From Casimicrobium huifangae (GTDB lineage: Bacteria; Pseudomonadota; Gammaproteobacteria; Burkholderiales; Casimicrobiaceae), in assembly GCF_009746125.1 (NCBI RefSeq), contig NZ_CP041352.1, positions 1,391,847-1,455,846 of the forward strand: a DNA stretch of 64,000 nt, given 5' to 3'. This document shows, one piece after another, positions 1 to 7,131 of this stretch. A program made the position numbers and the translations under genes. The notes beneath the pieces were generated by a model, which saw only the letters and a program-made list of their open reading frames with translations, was not told where the DNA came from and did no database searches. Position 1 is the first letter of the stretch. Every line of letters starts with the position of its first letter.

Positions 1-111
1 TTGTTGGACGTTCTTGAGAAAGAGGGCGCGAGACTGTCCGGTGCAGTCAAGCACGCGGGGAAGGCGCCAAAGGGATGGAGTCTGCATTGTGAGTTCTTCC
101 TTGTGAGTTAA
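1..111 (+). CDS. C-terminal fragment of an unidentified protein (runs in from the left edge)
   Basis: Frame 1 is open from the first base of the window and ends at TAA 109-111, giving 36 residues that end in LHCEFFLVS. The fragment is basic and polar with no recognisable motif. It belongs to the integrated element whose integrase lies at 1287-2765 on the other strand and converges with the gene at 213-1127. It could be a chance open frame at the window edge, so confidence is moderate. Confidence 0.4.
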   Translation: MLDVLEKEGARLSGAVKHAGKAPKGWSLHCEFFLVS

Positions 112-179
112 CACGGGGCTTTCGCCCGAAATCCACGTAGGGACACAGAGGTCTCTGCGTGTCAGGAAGAACAATAGGA

Positions 180-205
180 ATTGCAGTGACCGGTGTCACT
201 GCAAT
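180..205. terminator. Perfect hairpin between convergent genes, probable bidirectional terminator
   Basis: An 11-bp perfect inverted repeat, ATTGCAGTGAC and GTCACTGCAAT around a CGGT loop, sits between the end of the edge fragment (111) and the stop of the leftward gene at 213. There is no clean T-run on either side, so a factor-assisted terminator or a protein-binding dyad is also possible. Confidence 0.5.
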
Positions 206-212
206 CAATTCA

Positions 213-1127
213 TCAATTATTTCTTGCTGCTGCAATAAGGTCTTTGAGGTCTTTTAGACGCGCGAAAGCTTCCGTGAATGCCAGTTTTTCAGCATCGTCT
301 CGCAACTGCCGACGAGCAGCGCCTTTAGGAAAAGCTGTATTCAGAAAGTAGGAGATGACACTCCCCAAGACGGCCGCTTCCATCGCTGCAAAGTCAGGAG
401 TCAAAGAAGCGATAGGTCTAATCGGGCGCTCAATACCTTGTTTGTCGAGCGCGCATTGGGTGCCCAGTGATACCGCGTGTCGAACGATTGCGCCGCAGTC
501 TAAATTGTCTGGCCGCTCCAGGAGCGAGAGGAACTCTTTCAACGCTAGCGGTGCTCGTGCGACCGGGTCCGTTGACAAGCCAATTTGCGCCATGTCTCGC
601 ACGAATTGGCTGTAGTGGTTGCTGATAGTCCGCTCTGACCTCGCTTGTTTCTCTGCGGCGCTAAAAATCGCGTCTTGGTAGCTTTCACCGTGGACAATGC
701 GCCGAATCAAAACGTGAACGACAGCTGATTCGTACTCAGGCGAAAGGGACTCGGTGGATGTCCGCTTTCTTGGACGCCCCCGTGCGACTGCTGCCCCATC
801 AACGTCCATGCCGGTCATCCGTCGAAGCAAGGCTGCTGCGGCGTTCCGATCATCTTGCCCTATCCAGTCATTCTCAAGTCTGTCGGCCAGTTCGCGTATA
901 GCCTTCCGCTCTGCTGGAGTTGTTCGGATTTGTACCGATTTTTGCCCTGATTTTTCATTCACCACAACATTCGCCTCGTGTTGTCCGATATGAATTCCGC
1001 GCAAGCCGGGCTTGCTTCCCGGGTTTCGCCAGTTACGGCTAGGCGCGGCAACTCGTTCTAATCCCGTTACCGGGGCTGACTCGTTGCTTTCTTGACGAAA
1101 GCTATCTGCACTGTCTCGCCCTTTCAA
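213..1127 (-). CDS. Hypothetical protein of the integrated element
   Basis: Up to 304 codons, not recognised. It is hydrophilic, with no signal peptide or membrane span. The middle holds a basic stretch (RGRPRKRTS, around residues 117-125) followed by a helix-rich region with SERTISNHYSQFVRDM near residue 170, which resembles a helix-turn-helix or ParB-like DNA-contact helix. The C-terminal third is helical and charged. The 1127 start is TTG and overlaps the TGA of a 19-codon frame (MANKMVAREHLNSSARDVA) just upstream, so the true start may be a later GTG near the VVVNEKSG segment. The gene lies downstream of the integrase on the same strand and is probably cargo or a regulator of the element. 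A DNA-binding role is inference only. Confidence 0.55.
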   Translation of the reverse strand: MKGRDSADSFRQESNESAPVTGLERVAAPSRNWRNPGSKPGLRGIHIGQHEANVVVNEKSGQKSVQIRTTPAERKAIRELADRLENDWIGQDDRNAAAALLRRMTGMDVDGAAVARGRPRKRTSTESLSPEYESAVVHVLIRRIVHGESYQDAIFSAAEKQARSERTISNHYSQFVRDMAQIGLSTDPVARAPLALKEFLSLLERPDNLDCGAIVRHAVSLGTQCALDKQGIERPIRPIASLTPDFAAMEAAVLGSVISYFLNTAFPKGAARRQLRDDAEKLAFTEAFARLKDLKDLIAAARNN

Positions 1128-1286
1128 GCAACATCGCGCGCGCTGCTGTTCAAGTGTTCTCGAGCGACCATTTTGTTGGCCATGGTGAAAGGTGCCCTTT
1201 CATAGTGGTCAGACGGATTGCAGCGTTCCTGCGCTGATTTCCGTCGCCTTTGCCCTGAATGATCCGCGTCAGGGCTTCGCGGTTTT

Positions 1287-2765
1287 CTATGCCGTTCTCT
1301 TGAATTGCGGCAGCGTGATTACCTGCCCGGTTGTTTCTCCTGACTCGATCCGCTTCAACTCTGCGCCGAGCTTGTCGAATGCGATGACCTGATCCGTCTC
1401 GCGGCGGTCATGGATGTAGACACGACTCATGCGATCAAGCAGCTTGTGATTCAGGCACTCGTTGATTACGTCGCTGCTTACGCCGAGCGATGCCATGAGT
1501 GACGCGGCCGTTCGCCGTAGATCGTGGGCAGTCCATTTGCCACCCGGCATTGCGAGCGCGTCAGCGGCCTTGCTTCGGTTCTTCATCGGTGGCGCTTCCC
1601 GTTGCCGGTCGGAGAGTTGTTTGCCGAAGCTCTTCACGCAGACGGGCTTGTTGCCGGTGCTGTCCGGGAATATCCAGTCGTCGTGCGCCTTCAACTCCGC
1701 GAGTGCCTTGAATTTCTCTAGGGCAAAGTCGCTCAGGTGAATGGTGTGCTCGCGCTGGTTCTTGGTGTCAGGGATGAACCATTCGCGCGTCATGAAGTTC
1801 ACCGTGCCGAATTTCACGTCTTCGGCTTCCGCGACAACCCGCAAAGCTTTGCTGTCGGTCTTGTGGTCAGGCCATACGGCGCCGGTGAGTTCGCCTACCC
1901 GCACACCCGTGGCAAGAATGATCCAGATGCCCAATGCGGTACGGGGCGACAGGTTCGCGCTGGCGATCTTTCCCGGCAGCATTGCGATTTCGTCGCGCGA
2001 AAGCCTGCGGTCGCGTTCGACATCCTTGCCGCCGACTTTCTCCTTCTTGATCCGTTCAATCGGGCTGACATCGACGACTTCCCGGTCAACCGCGAAGCGA
2101 AAGAGTTGCTTGAGGTCGGCAAGCATGACATTTGCCGTCCTTAGCTTTCCGGCGCTTTTGAGTTCGTCGAGGATGGCGAGGATGTCCGAGCGACGGACAA
2201 GGGCGAATGGCATGGCCCCGATCTTCGGGAACACGTACCGGGTGAATTGATCGGCGATGAACTGCCCGCCGTCTTTCCTGCCGATCCTTTTGCCGTCCGT
2301 GCGCTTACGCGGTTGAAGGTCGGTCGCCCGCCATTGGTCGAAGACTTGACGGAAACTAACCGCCCGGCGTTCTGCCTCCGCCAGTGCCGCGACCTCTGCG
2401 CGTTGGGCTGCTGCCTTTTGCTTGCGGGCGAGAGTGGCGTCCATGCCGTCGGCGAACTGGTCCCGAAGTTGCCGCGCGGCCTTTCTGGCATCAGACAGGG
2501 AGACTTGAGGGTAAGGGGCGCCGCCTTGCTTGATCGTCACCCATACGCGCTTGCCGGTAACGGGCGACGTTGCCCTGAGATACCAAAACCAGCTACCAGA
2601 CTTAAACGGGCGAAGGAACAACCCCCCGCCGTCGTGGATGGCTTTGGCTGGCTTTTTCGCGATAGCTGCGACCAGCTCCGGGGACGAAAGCCGCTCCAGC
2701 GACCGGTTGCGCGTCACTGGCTGTGCGCCGTCCACTACATCGCCTGTTTCCGTCGAAATGTCCAT
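1287..2765 (-). CDS. Tyrosine-type site-specific integrase
   Basis: A phage/island integrase of 492 residues. The N-terminal third matches the arm-binding DUF4102 type (residues about 30-110, with AKKPAKAIHDGGGLFLRP), followed by a core-binding helical domain and a C-terminal catalytic domain. Catalytic positions visible are Arg in GVRVGELTGAVW, the HDLRRTAASLMA box (His-x-x-Arg), the later His in CLNHKLLDRMSRVY, and a Tyr in that same segment. The gene starts at ATG 2765, about 150 bp from the tRNA-Arg fragment at 2915-2964, and points away from it, which is the usual layout for an integrase next to its attachment site. It excises or integrates the element by strand exchange at the tRNA 3-prime half. 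Confidence 0.93.
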   Translation of the reverse strand: MDISTETGDVVDGAQPVTRNRSLERLSSPELVAAIAKKPAKAIHDGGGLFLRPFKSGSWFWYLRATSPVTGKRVWVTIKQGGAPYPQVSLSDARKAARQLRDQFADGMDATLARKQKAAAQRAEVAALAEAERRAVSFRQVFDQWRATDLQPRKRTDGKRIGRKDGGQFIADQFTRYVFPKIGAMPFALVRRSDILAILDELKSAGKLRTANVMLADLKQLFRFAVDREVVDVSPIERIKKEKVGGKDVERDRRLSRDEIAMLPGKIASANLSPRTALGIWIILATGVRVGELTGAVWPDHKTDSKALRVVAEAEDVKFGTVNFMTREWFIPDTKNQREHTIHLSDFALEKFKALAELKAHDDWIFPDSTGNKPVCVKSFGKQLSDRQREAPPMKNRSKAADALAMPGGKWTAHDLRRTAASLMASLGVSSDVINECLNHKLLDRMSRVYIHDRRETDQVIAFDKLGAELKRIESGETTGQVITLPQFKRTA

Positions 2766-2766
2766 T

Positions 2767-2787
2767 GAGATACCTCGCGAGATACCT
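2767..2787. repeat. Direct repeat GAGATACCT just upstream of the integrase
   Basis: GAGATACCT occurs at 2767-2775 and again at 2779-2787, separated by CGC, immediately before the integrase start codon. Short direct repeats here are often integrase arm sites or excisionase sites, or autoregulatory sites. Which of these applies is inference. Confidence 0.4.
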
Positions 2788-2914
2788 AATTCTACTGGAT
2801 GTTTATAGACTAGTGAAGACTCGTATGGACAACGTTGAGATGTTGTAACGGGCTATAAGCCAGTAAATACGGTGGTCTTAGAGAATTTCCCCCTATGAAA
2901 TTTCCATTTGTTGT

Positions 2915-2964
2915 ATTGGCTACGAACCAAGGGGTCGTGGGTTCAATTCCTGCCAGCCGCGCCA
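2915..2964 (+). other. Attachment site: 3-prime half of tRNA-Arg(ACG)
   Basis: The + strand carries an anticodon arm with loop CTACGAA (anticodon ACG, Arg) closed by TTGG/CCAA. It continues through a variable loop, a T-arm with loop TTCAATT, an acceptor strand CAGCCGC, discriminator G and the encoded CCA at 2962-2964. The 5-prime half (acceptor GCGGCTG, D-arm) is absent: upstream is unrelated AT-rich sequence. This is the duplicated target left by tyrosine integrases that recombine in the anticodon loop. The intact tRNA-Arg should lie at the far, left end of the element, outside the window. Sequence from about 2965 rightward is therefore host chromosome. Confidence 0.85.
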
Positions 2965-2972
2965 CATTACGC

Positions 2973-3002
2973 AAAAAAGCCAGCCTCGCGCTGGCTTTTT
3001 TG
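2973..3002 (+). terminator. Rho-independent terminator of the original tRNA-Arg gene
   Basis: A-run, stem GCCAGC with loop CTCGC, stem GCTGGC, then a T-run of six. It lies 9 bp after the CCA of the tRNA fragment, so it is the original tRNA terminator now separated from its promoter by the integrated element. The A-run lets it work in both directions. Confidence 0.85.
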
Positions 3003-3016
3003 TGCCCCGAATCGCC

Positions 3017-3138
3017 ATTAGCTTTTTAGTGAAATGCCCATTAGAAAAGGGCTTGAGCCGAGAAAATGCAGAAAGTCGATTTCCATCGCTTTTGATGCTT
3101 TAGCCCTTATTGAATGGGCACTTCAGCGAAAAGCCAAT
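3017..3138. repeat. Dispersed palindromic repeat, copy A
   Basis: Most perfect copy of a family found five times in this window. The left arm (about 3017-3054: AGCTTTTTAGTGAAATGCCC, then ATTAGAAAAGGGCT) is repeated in inverse at about 3098-3138. An asymmetric centre with AAAGTCGAT at 3072-3080 starts about 20 bases after GGGCT. Total length is about 122 bp. There is no coding capacity, and the copy lies between the tRNA-Arg terminator and the gene at 3220. It is similar in size and shape to ERIC-type repeats but the sequence is different. Confidence 0.8.
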
Positions 3139-3219
3139 AAGCCAGACCACGCATCGCCATCAAACAGATCCAGGTGACAGTTTCTCGAATTATCATTTGT
3201 AAATTCGAGGGAGTATCGG

Positions 3220-4164
3220 GTGGCCAGAAGAAAGCCAAAGACCAACCGGCAGGCCAGAAAAATCAGGCAGGCGGGCGCCTCGCTGCTGGTACTGGGTGTC
3301 ACTTGTCTGGTGTTGCCAGCCGCCATGCGCGACAGCGCAATTGGTGCCGCCTTTGCAGGTTTGCCGGCGCTTGGCTGGCCCATTGCGGCGGCCGGTGCCC
3401 TTGCGCTGGTGGCCGGGCTCGCGCTGGAGCGTCGTGGACACCGCGCGCCGGTTGCCGTACAGCCAGCTCCGCCGACGGTTTATCTGCGAACTCCAACCAG
3501 CAGTGATACCCGGTCGCGCGGGGAGCTCACCGGTGGCGGTAAGGCGAATGCGGCGGCCGTCGCGTCACCTGTGGCCGGGGTCAAACCACCCGCGAGACCC
3601 GAGCGCTGGAGCGAAACGGTCTTCGACGTGATCGAGTGGCGTCGCTTTGAAGCAGTGGTCGAGCGGATGTTCCAGCAGGCTGGATTTGTCACCCGCTCGC
3701 AATCACATGGCGCCGACGGCGGCGTGGACGTGTGGCTGTACACCCATCAGCACCCCCGGACTCCAGTGGGCGCGGTACAGTGCAAGCATTGGCAAGGCAA
3801 GCGAATCGGAGTCGACAAGATACGAGAATTGAAGGGGGTGATGGCTGCACGTGGAATCGAACGAGGGCACTTCGCTGCGACGACGACCTTCACCGACGAC
3901 GCGATTGCGTTTGCACAAAGCGCGCGAGTGAATCTGCTAGACGTGACACGCCTACTCGACGTCATCGCTAAACGCACTGCTCAACAACAGGCGGAACTTC
4001 TGGCAGTAGCACTGGAAGGCGACTACTGGTGCCCCACTTGCGTGAATTGCGGCGTGAAAATGATTTACCGCCAACGTCGCAGTGACGGATCGCCGTTTTG
4101 GGGTTGTGCAAACTACCGGACCTGCAAAACCCCGAGAATTCCTATGCGTGTGGCCTCGAAATAA
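3220..4164 (+). CDS. Membrane-anchored Mrr-family endonuclease with topoisomerase-type zinc ribbon
   Basis: A 314-residue protein with a GTG start at 3220. A basic N-terminus is followed by two hydrophobic spans (about residues 17-35 and 43-62) that suggest anchoring in the inner membrane. An Mrr_cat domain follows (about residues 140-255) with the core pattern GADGGVDVWL and VQCKHW, that is the Asp and Gln-x-Lys positions of the PD-(D/E)XK fold. At the C-terminus is a four-cysteine zinc ribbon (CPTCVNCG and CANYRTCK), as in topoisomerase I tails. The family cuts or processes DNA, often modified or foreign DNA. The substrate is unknown here. It is a lone gene on the host side of the attachment site, with palindromic repeat A in its upstream region. 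Confidence 0.85.
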   Translation: MARRKPKTNRQARKIRQAGASLLVLGVTCLVLPAAMRDSAIGAAFAGLPALGWPIAAAGALALVAGLALERRGHRAPVAVQPAPPTVYLRTPTSSDTRSRGELTGGGKANAAAVASPVAGVKPPARPERWSETVFDVIEWRRFEAVVERMFQQAGFVTRSQSHGADGGVDVWLYTHQHPRTPVGAVQCKHWQGKRIGVDKIRELKGVMAARGIERGHFAATTTFTDDAIAFAQSARVNLLDVTRLLDVIAKRTAQQQAELLAVALEGDYWCPTCVNCGVKMIYRQRRSDGSPFWGCANYRTCKTPRIPMRVASK

Positions 4165-4218
4165 TTAAACGGGCTTCGGCAGACTCAGTGTGTGGAGCAT
4201 GCTGCGCAGCTACCAAAC

Positions 4219-5658
4219 CTAGGTCGCTGCCGGCTTCGGCGCAAACCCCAGCATCGCTTTCACTTCCAGGAACTCGGCAAACGCATGGTCGCCCCATTCG
4301 CGGCCGTTGCCCGATTGCTTGTAGCCACCGAACGGCGCCATGAAGTCCGGCGCGGCACCGTTGATGTTGACCTGCCCGGCACGCAGGCGGGCGGCGACCT
4401 TGCGCGTTGCGTCCACGTCGGTGCCCGAGACGTAGGCCGCCAACCCATACGGTGTGTCGTTGGCGATCTGCACCGCTTCGTCCACCGTGTCGTAACCGAT
4501 CATCACCAGCACCGGGCCGAAAATTTCCTCGCGGGCGACCGTCTTGTCGTTGCTGACATTGGCCAGCACCGTGGGCTTCACGTAGTAGCCGGTGGCCAGC
4601 CCGTCCGGTTTGCCGGGGCCGCCAGCAACGACCGTCGCGCCTTCCTCGATGCCCTTGTTGATCAGCCCCTGTATCTTGTCCCACTGCCGCTTCGAGATGA
4701 CCGGGCCGATGGTTGCGCCGCTGTCGGGCGCGCCGACGGTGGTGCCTTCAGCGGCAGCCTTGGCCACAGCGATTGCTTCGTCCATCCGCGCGTTGGGCAC
4801 CAGCATGCGCGTGGGCGCGTTGCAGGACTGGCCGGAGTTGGTCATCACGCCGCGCACGCCATTGGTAACGGCGCGCTTGATGTCGGCATCGGGCAGGATC
4901 AGGTTTGGCGATTTACCGCCCAGCTCCTGATGCACGCGCTTCACCGATGGCGCCGCGTTGCGGGCGACTTCGATCCCGGCACCGGTGGAGCCGGTGAACG
5001 ACACCATGTCCACACCGGGATGGCTGGATATGGCGGCGCCGACGGTCAGCCCGTCGCCGTTGACCAGATTGAACACCCCCGCCGGTACGCCTGCCGCGTG
5101 CAGGATTTCGGTCCAGACCTGCGCCGAGAATGGCGCGATCTCGGAGGGCTTGAGCACCATCGTGCAGCCAGTGGCGAGCGCTGGCGCCACCTTACAGGCA
5201 ATCTGGTTCACTGGCCAGTTCCACGGCGTGATCAGGCCGCAAACGCCAATCGGCTCCTTGCGGATCAGCGTGCTGCCGCGTTGTTCCTCGAAGTGATAGT
5301 GCTTCAGCACCGACAGCGCGGTCTGCAGATGCGCCTGGCCCATCGCGGCCTGCGCCTTCTGCGCCAGTGCGACCGGGGCACCCATCTCGTCGGTGATGGC
5401 AGCGGCCATGTCGGCGTAGCGCTTCTGGTATTCGGTGATGATGCGCTCAAGCAGCGCCACGCGCTGATCAACGCTGGTTTGCGAATAGGTCTCGAAAGCC
5501 CGCCGCGCCGCCTTTACCGCGCGATCCACGTCTGCTGCAGAACCCAGCGAAATGTGTCCGGCGACCGCCTCGGTGGCCGGGTTGATCACATCAAATGTTT
5601 TCGGCGTTACCGGATCGACCCAGGCGCCGTCGATGTAGAACTTGAGGTATTCACGCAT
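4219..5658 (-). CDS. NAD(P)-dependent aldehyde dehydrogenase
   Basis: A 479-residue member of the aldehyde dehydrogenase superfamily, full length. Visible are the TPWNWPVNQ segment, the cofactor loop FTGSTGAG, the base glutamate in ELGGKSPNLI (about residue 250) and the nucleophile cysteine in GQSCNAP (about residue 283). The C-terminal FGGYKQSGNGREWG and EFLEVK segments are typical of the subgroup acting on small aliphatic or aromatic aldehydes. It oxidises an aldehyde to an acid in the cytoplasm; the substrate cannot be read from sequence. It stands alone, convergent with the nuclease gene and divergent from the exporter at 5960. A 489-codon open frame on the opposite strand is a shadow of it. 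Confidence 0.9.
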   Translation of the reverse strand: MREYLKFYIDGAWVDPVTPKTFDVINPATEAVAGHISLGSAADVDRAVKAARRAFETYSQTSVDQRVALLERIITEYQKRYADMAAAITDEMGAPVALAQKAQAAMGQAHLQTALSVLKHYHFEEQRGSTLIRKEPIGVCGLITPWNWPVNQIACKVAPALATGCTMVLKPSEIAPFSAQVWTEILHAAGVPAGVFNLVNGDGLTVGAAISSHPGVDMVSFTGSTGAGIEVARNAAPSVKRVHQELGGKSPNLILPDADIKRAVTNGVRGVMTNSGQSCNAPTRMLVPNARMDEAIAVAKAAAEGTTVGAPDSGATIGPVISKRQWDKIQGLINKGIEEGATVVAGGPGKPDGLATGYYVKPTVLANVSNDKTVAREEIFGPVLVMIGYDTVDEAVQIANDTPYGLAAYVSGTDVDATRKVAARLRAGQVNINGAAPDFMAPFGGYKQSGNGREWGDHAFAEFLEVKAMLGFAPKPAAT

Positions 5659-5959
5659 TAGGTGCTCCTGTTGGCCGCCAGGCGGTATCGGTGGTTTGGC
5701 AATGATTCTAGGAGCGGTCGCAGATCCGCTTTAGGTGGTTTGGTCAGAAGTGGCGTCGACAAGCGATCAATTATTTCCAGCGAAGCAAGCCGTCGAACAG
5801 CGAGCCTCCACTCAGGACTTCGGCCGTGAGCCGGACATGGATTACGTCGCGAAGACCTTCCAGCCTTCGACGATCGGTTCGAACAGACAGGCGCAATGCC
5901 CAATTGCGATAGCCTCGCAGCGACGACTGCGTTTGTCGTCGCCGCATTGAGTGGTAGCC
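5659..5959. other. Intergenic region, nothing recognised
   Basis: About 300 bases between two divergent genes. They must contain both promoters, but no convincing -35/-10 pair, operator, repeat or small gene could be picked out by eye. Confidence 0.4.
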
Positions 5960-6877
5960 ATGTCCGGTCTTTCGAAATATCAATTCGCGCTTGCGTTGCT
6001 GTTCATCGCTCCAGCCTTGTGGTCGGTGAACTATCTGGTGGCGCGCACGGCGCCGGGCCAGGTGGAGCCGCATACGCTGGCGCTGATCCGCTGGCTGCTG
6101 GCCAGTTTTCTGTTTGGGCTGGGGCACTGGCGGGCAATCCGGGCAGCGCGCGCCGAAATCCTGCGCGACTGGAGGCACTATCTGGTGCTCGGCGCGCTGG
6201 GCGTGTGGATTTGCGGCGCCTGGGTTTACATCGGCGGGCGCACGACGACGGCGACCAACATCGCGCTGATTTACAGCATGGCGCCGGTGCTGATATTTGT
6301 GGCGTCAGCATTGTGGCTGAAGGAGCGCGTGACCTGGCTGCAGGCGGTCGGCGTGCTGCTCGCGTTCGCCGGTGTGTTGCACGTAGTGCTCAAGGGGCAG
6401 TGGATGCACCTTGCGGACGTCCAGTTCGTGGTGGGCGACCTCTGGATCGTCGGCGCTTCACTGGCGTGGACAGCCTATTCGTTATTGCTGAAGCGCTGGC
6501 AGAGCCCGCTGGCGGTGAGCCCGCGACTCGCGGTGATTGCGCTGGCTGGCTGCGTGGTGCTGCTGCCGTTTGCACTGTTTGAGGCGTTGACCGGCGCGCA
6601 GGCGATGCCCACCTTGACCGGCTTTGGGCTGAGCGTCGCGGCGGCGCTATTTCCGGGCTACGGCGCCTACCTGGCCTTTTCGGTCATGCAGCGCGAGCTC
6701 GGCGCCGCGAAAGTGAGCGTGGTGCAGTACCTGGGGCCGATTTATGCCGCCGTGATTGCCTGGCTGGTGCTTGGCGAGGCCATTGCAATGCACCATGTCG
6801 TGGGGCTTGGTCTCATTCTCCCCGGCATTTATCTGGTCAGTCGGCGTTCGCCAGCAAGCGGTCAGCAGGCTGCTTGA
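5960..6877 (+). CDS. EamA/DMT-family transporter
   Basis: About 305 residues forming ten hydrophobic segments in two five-helix halves, the EamA (drug/metabolite exporter) layout. The first half begins LFIAPALWSVNYLVAR, with the conserved Trp-Ser-x-Asn-Tyr of the family. The second half ends in GLILPGIYLVSRR. It most likely exports a metabolite or amino acid across the inner membrane; the substrate is unknown. The open frame could start at GTG 5951 but ATG 5960 is preferred. It is not in an operon with the ilv genes, as about 250 bases separate it from ilvI. Confidence 0.88.
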   Translation: MSGLSKYQFALALLFIAPALWSVNYLVARTAPGQVEPHTLALIRWLLASFLFGLGHWRAIRAARAEILRDWRHYLVLGALGVWICGAWVYIGGRTTTATNIALIYSMAPVLIFVASALWLKERVTWLQAVGVLLAFAGVLHVVLKGQWMHLADVQFVVGDLWIVGASLAWTAYSLLLKRWQSPLAVSPRLAVIALAGCVVLLPFALFEALTGAQAMPTLTGFGLSVAAALFPGYGAYLAFSVMQRELGAAKVSVVQYLGPIYAAVIAWLVLGEAIAMHHVVGLGLILPGIYLVSRRSPASGQQAA

Positions 6878-7131
6878 GGCCTGGAACGCAGCGGTTTACC
6901 GCAACGCAGCAAATTTCCGTATACTTGTTAGTTCGGACACCGTGGCGCTTTGATTTGTCTGTTTTTGCAGCAAGTCGAGGGCACACAGTTGGGGAACCGG
7001 CCACAAGCCACAGGTTTTCCCGATTGTGCAGAGCGTGCGCGAGGCCGTGGTTACCCAGTTTTGAATTGCCCTCAGGGGCCCTGCGTCATCACCCAGCGAC
7101 GCGCGGCATCACCAAACTCTTGAGGAAGAAG

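Noticed and set aside
2890-2964. Complete tRNA gene at 2890-2964
   Set aside because: The 5-prime acceptor strand and D-arm are missing; only the 3-prime half can be folded.
4192-5661. 489-codon open frame on the + strand opposite the aldehyde dehydrogenase
   Set aside because: It exactly mirrors the dehydrogenase gene, has Arg/His/Gly-rich composition typical of antisense frames in GC-rich DNA, and shows no motif.
6874-7131. N-terminal extension of the ilvI frame
   Set aside because: No homology; a good ribosome site and family start are at 7132.
6878-7131. Branched-chain leader peptide and attenuator before ilvI
   Set aside because: No short frame rich in Val, Leu and Ile with a following terminator was seen.
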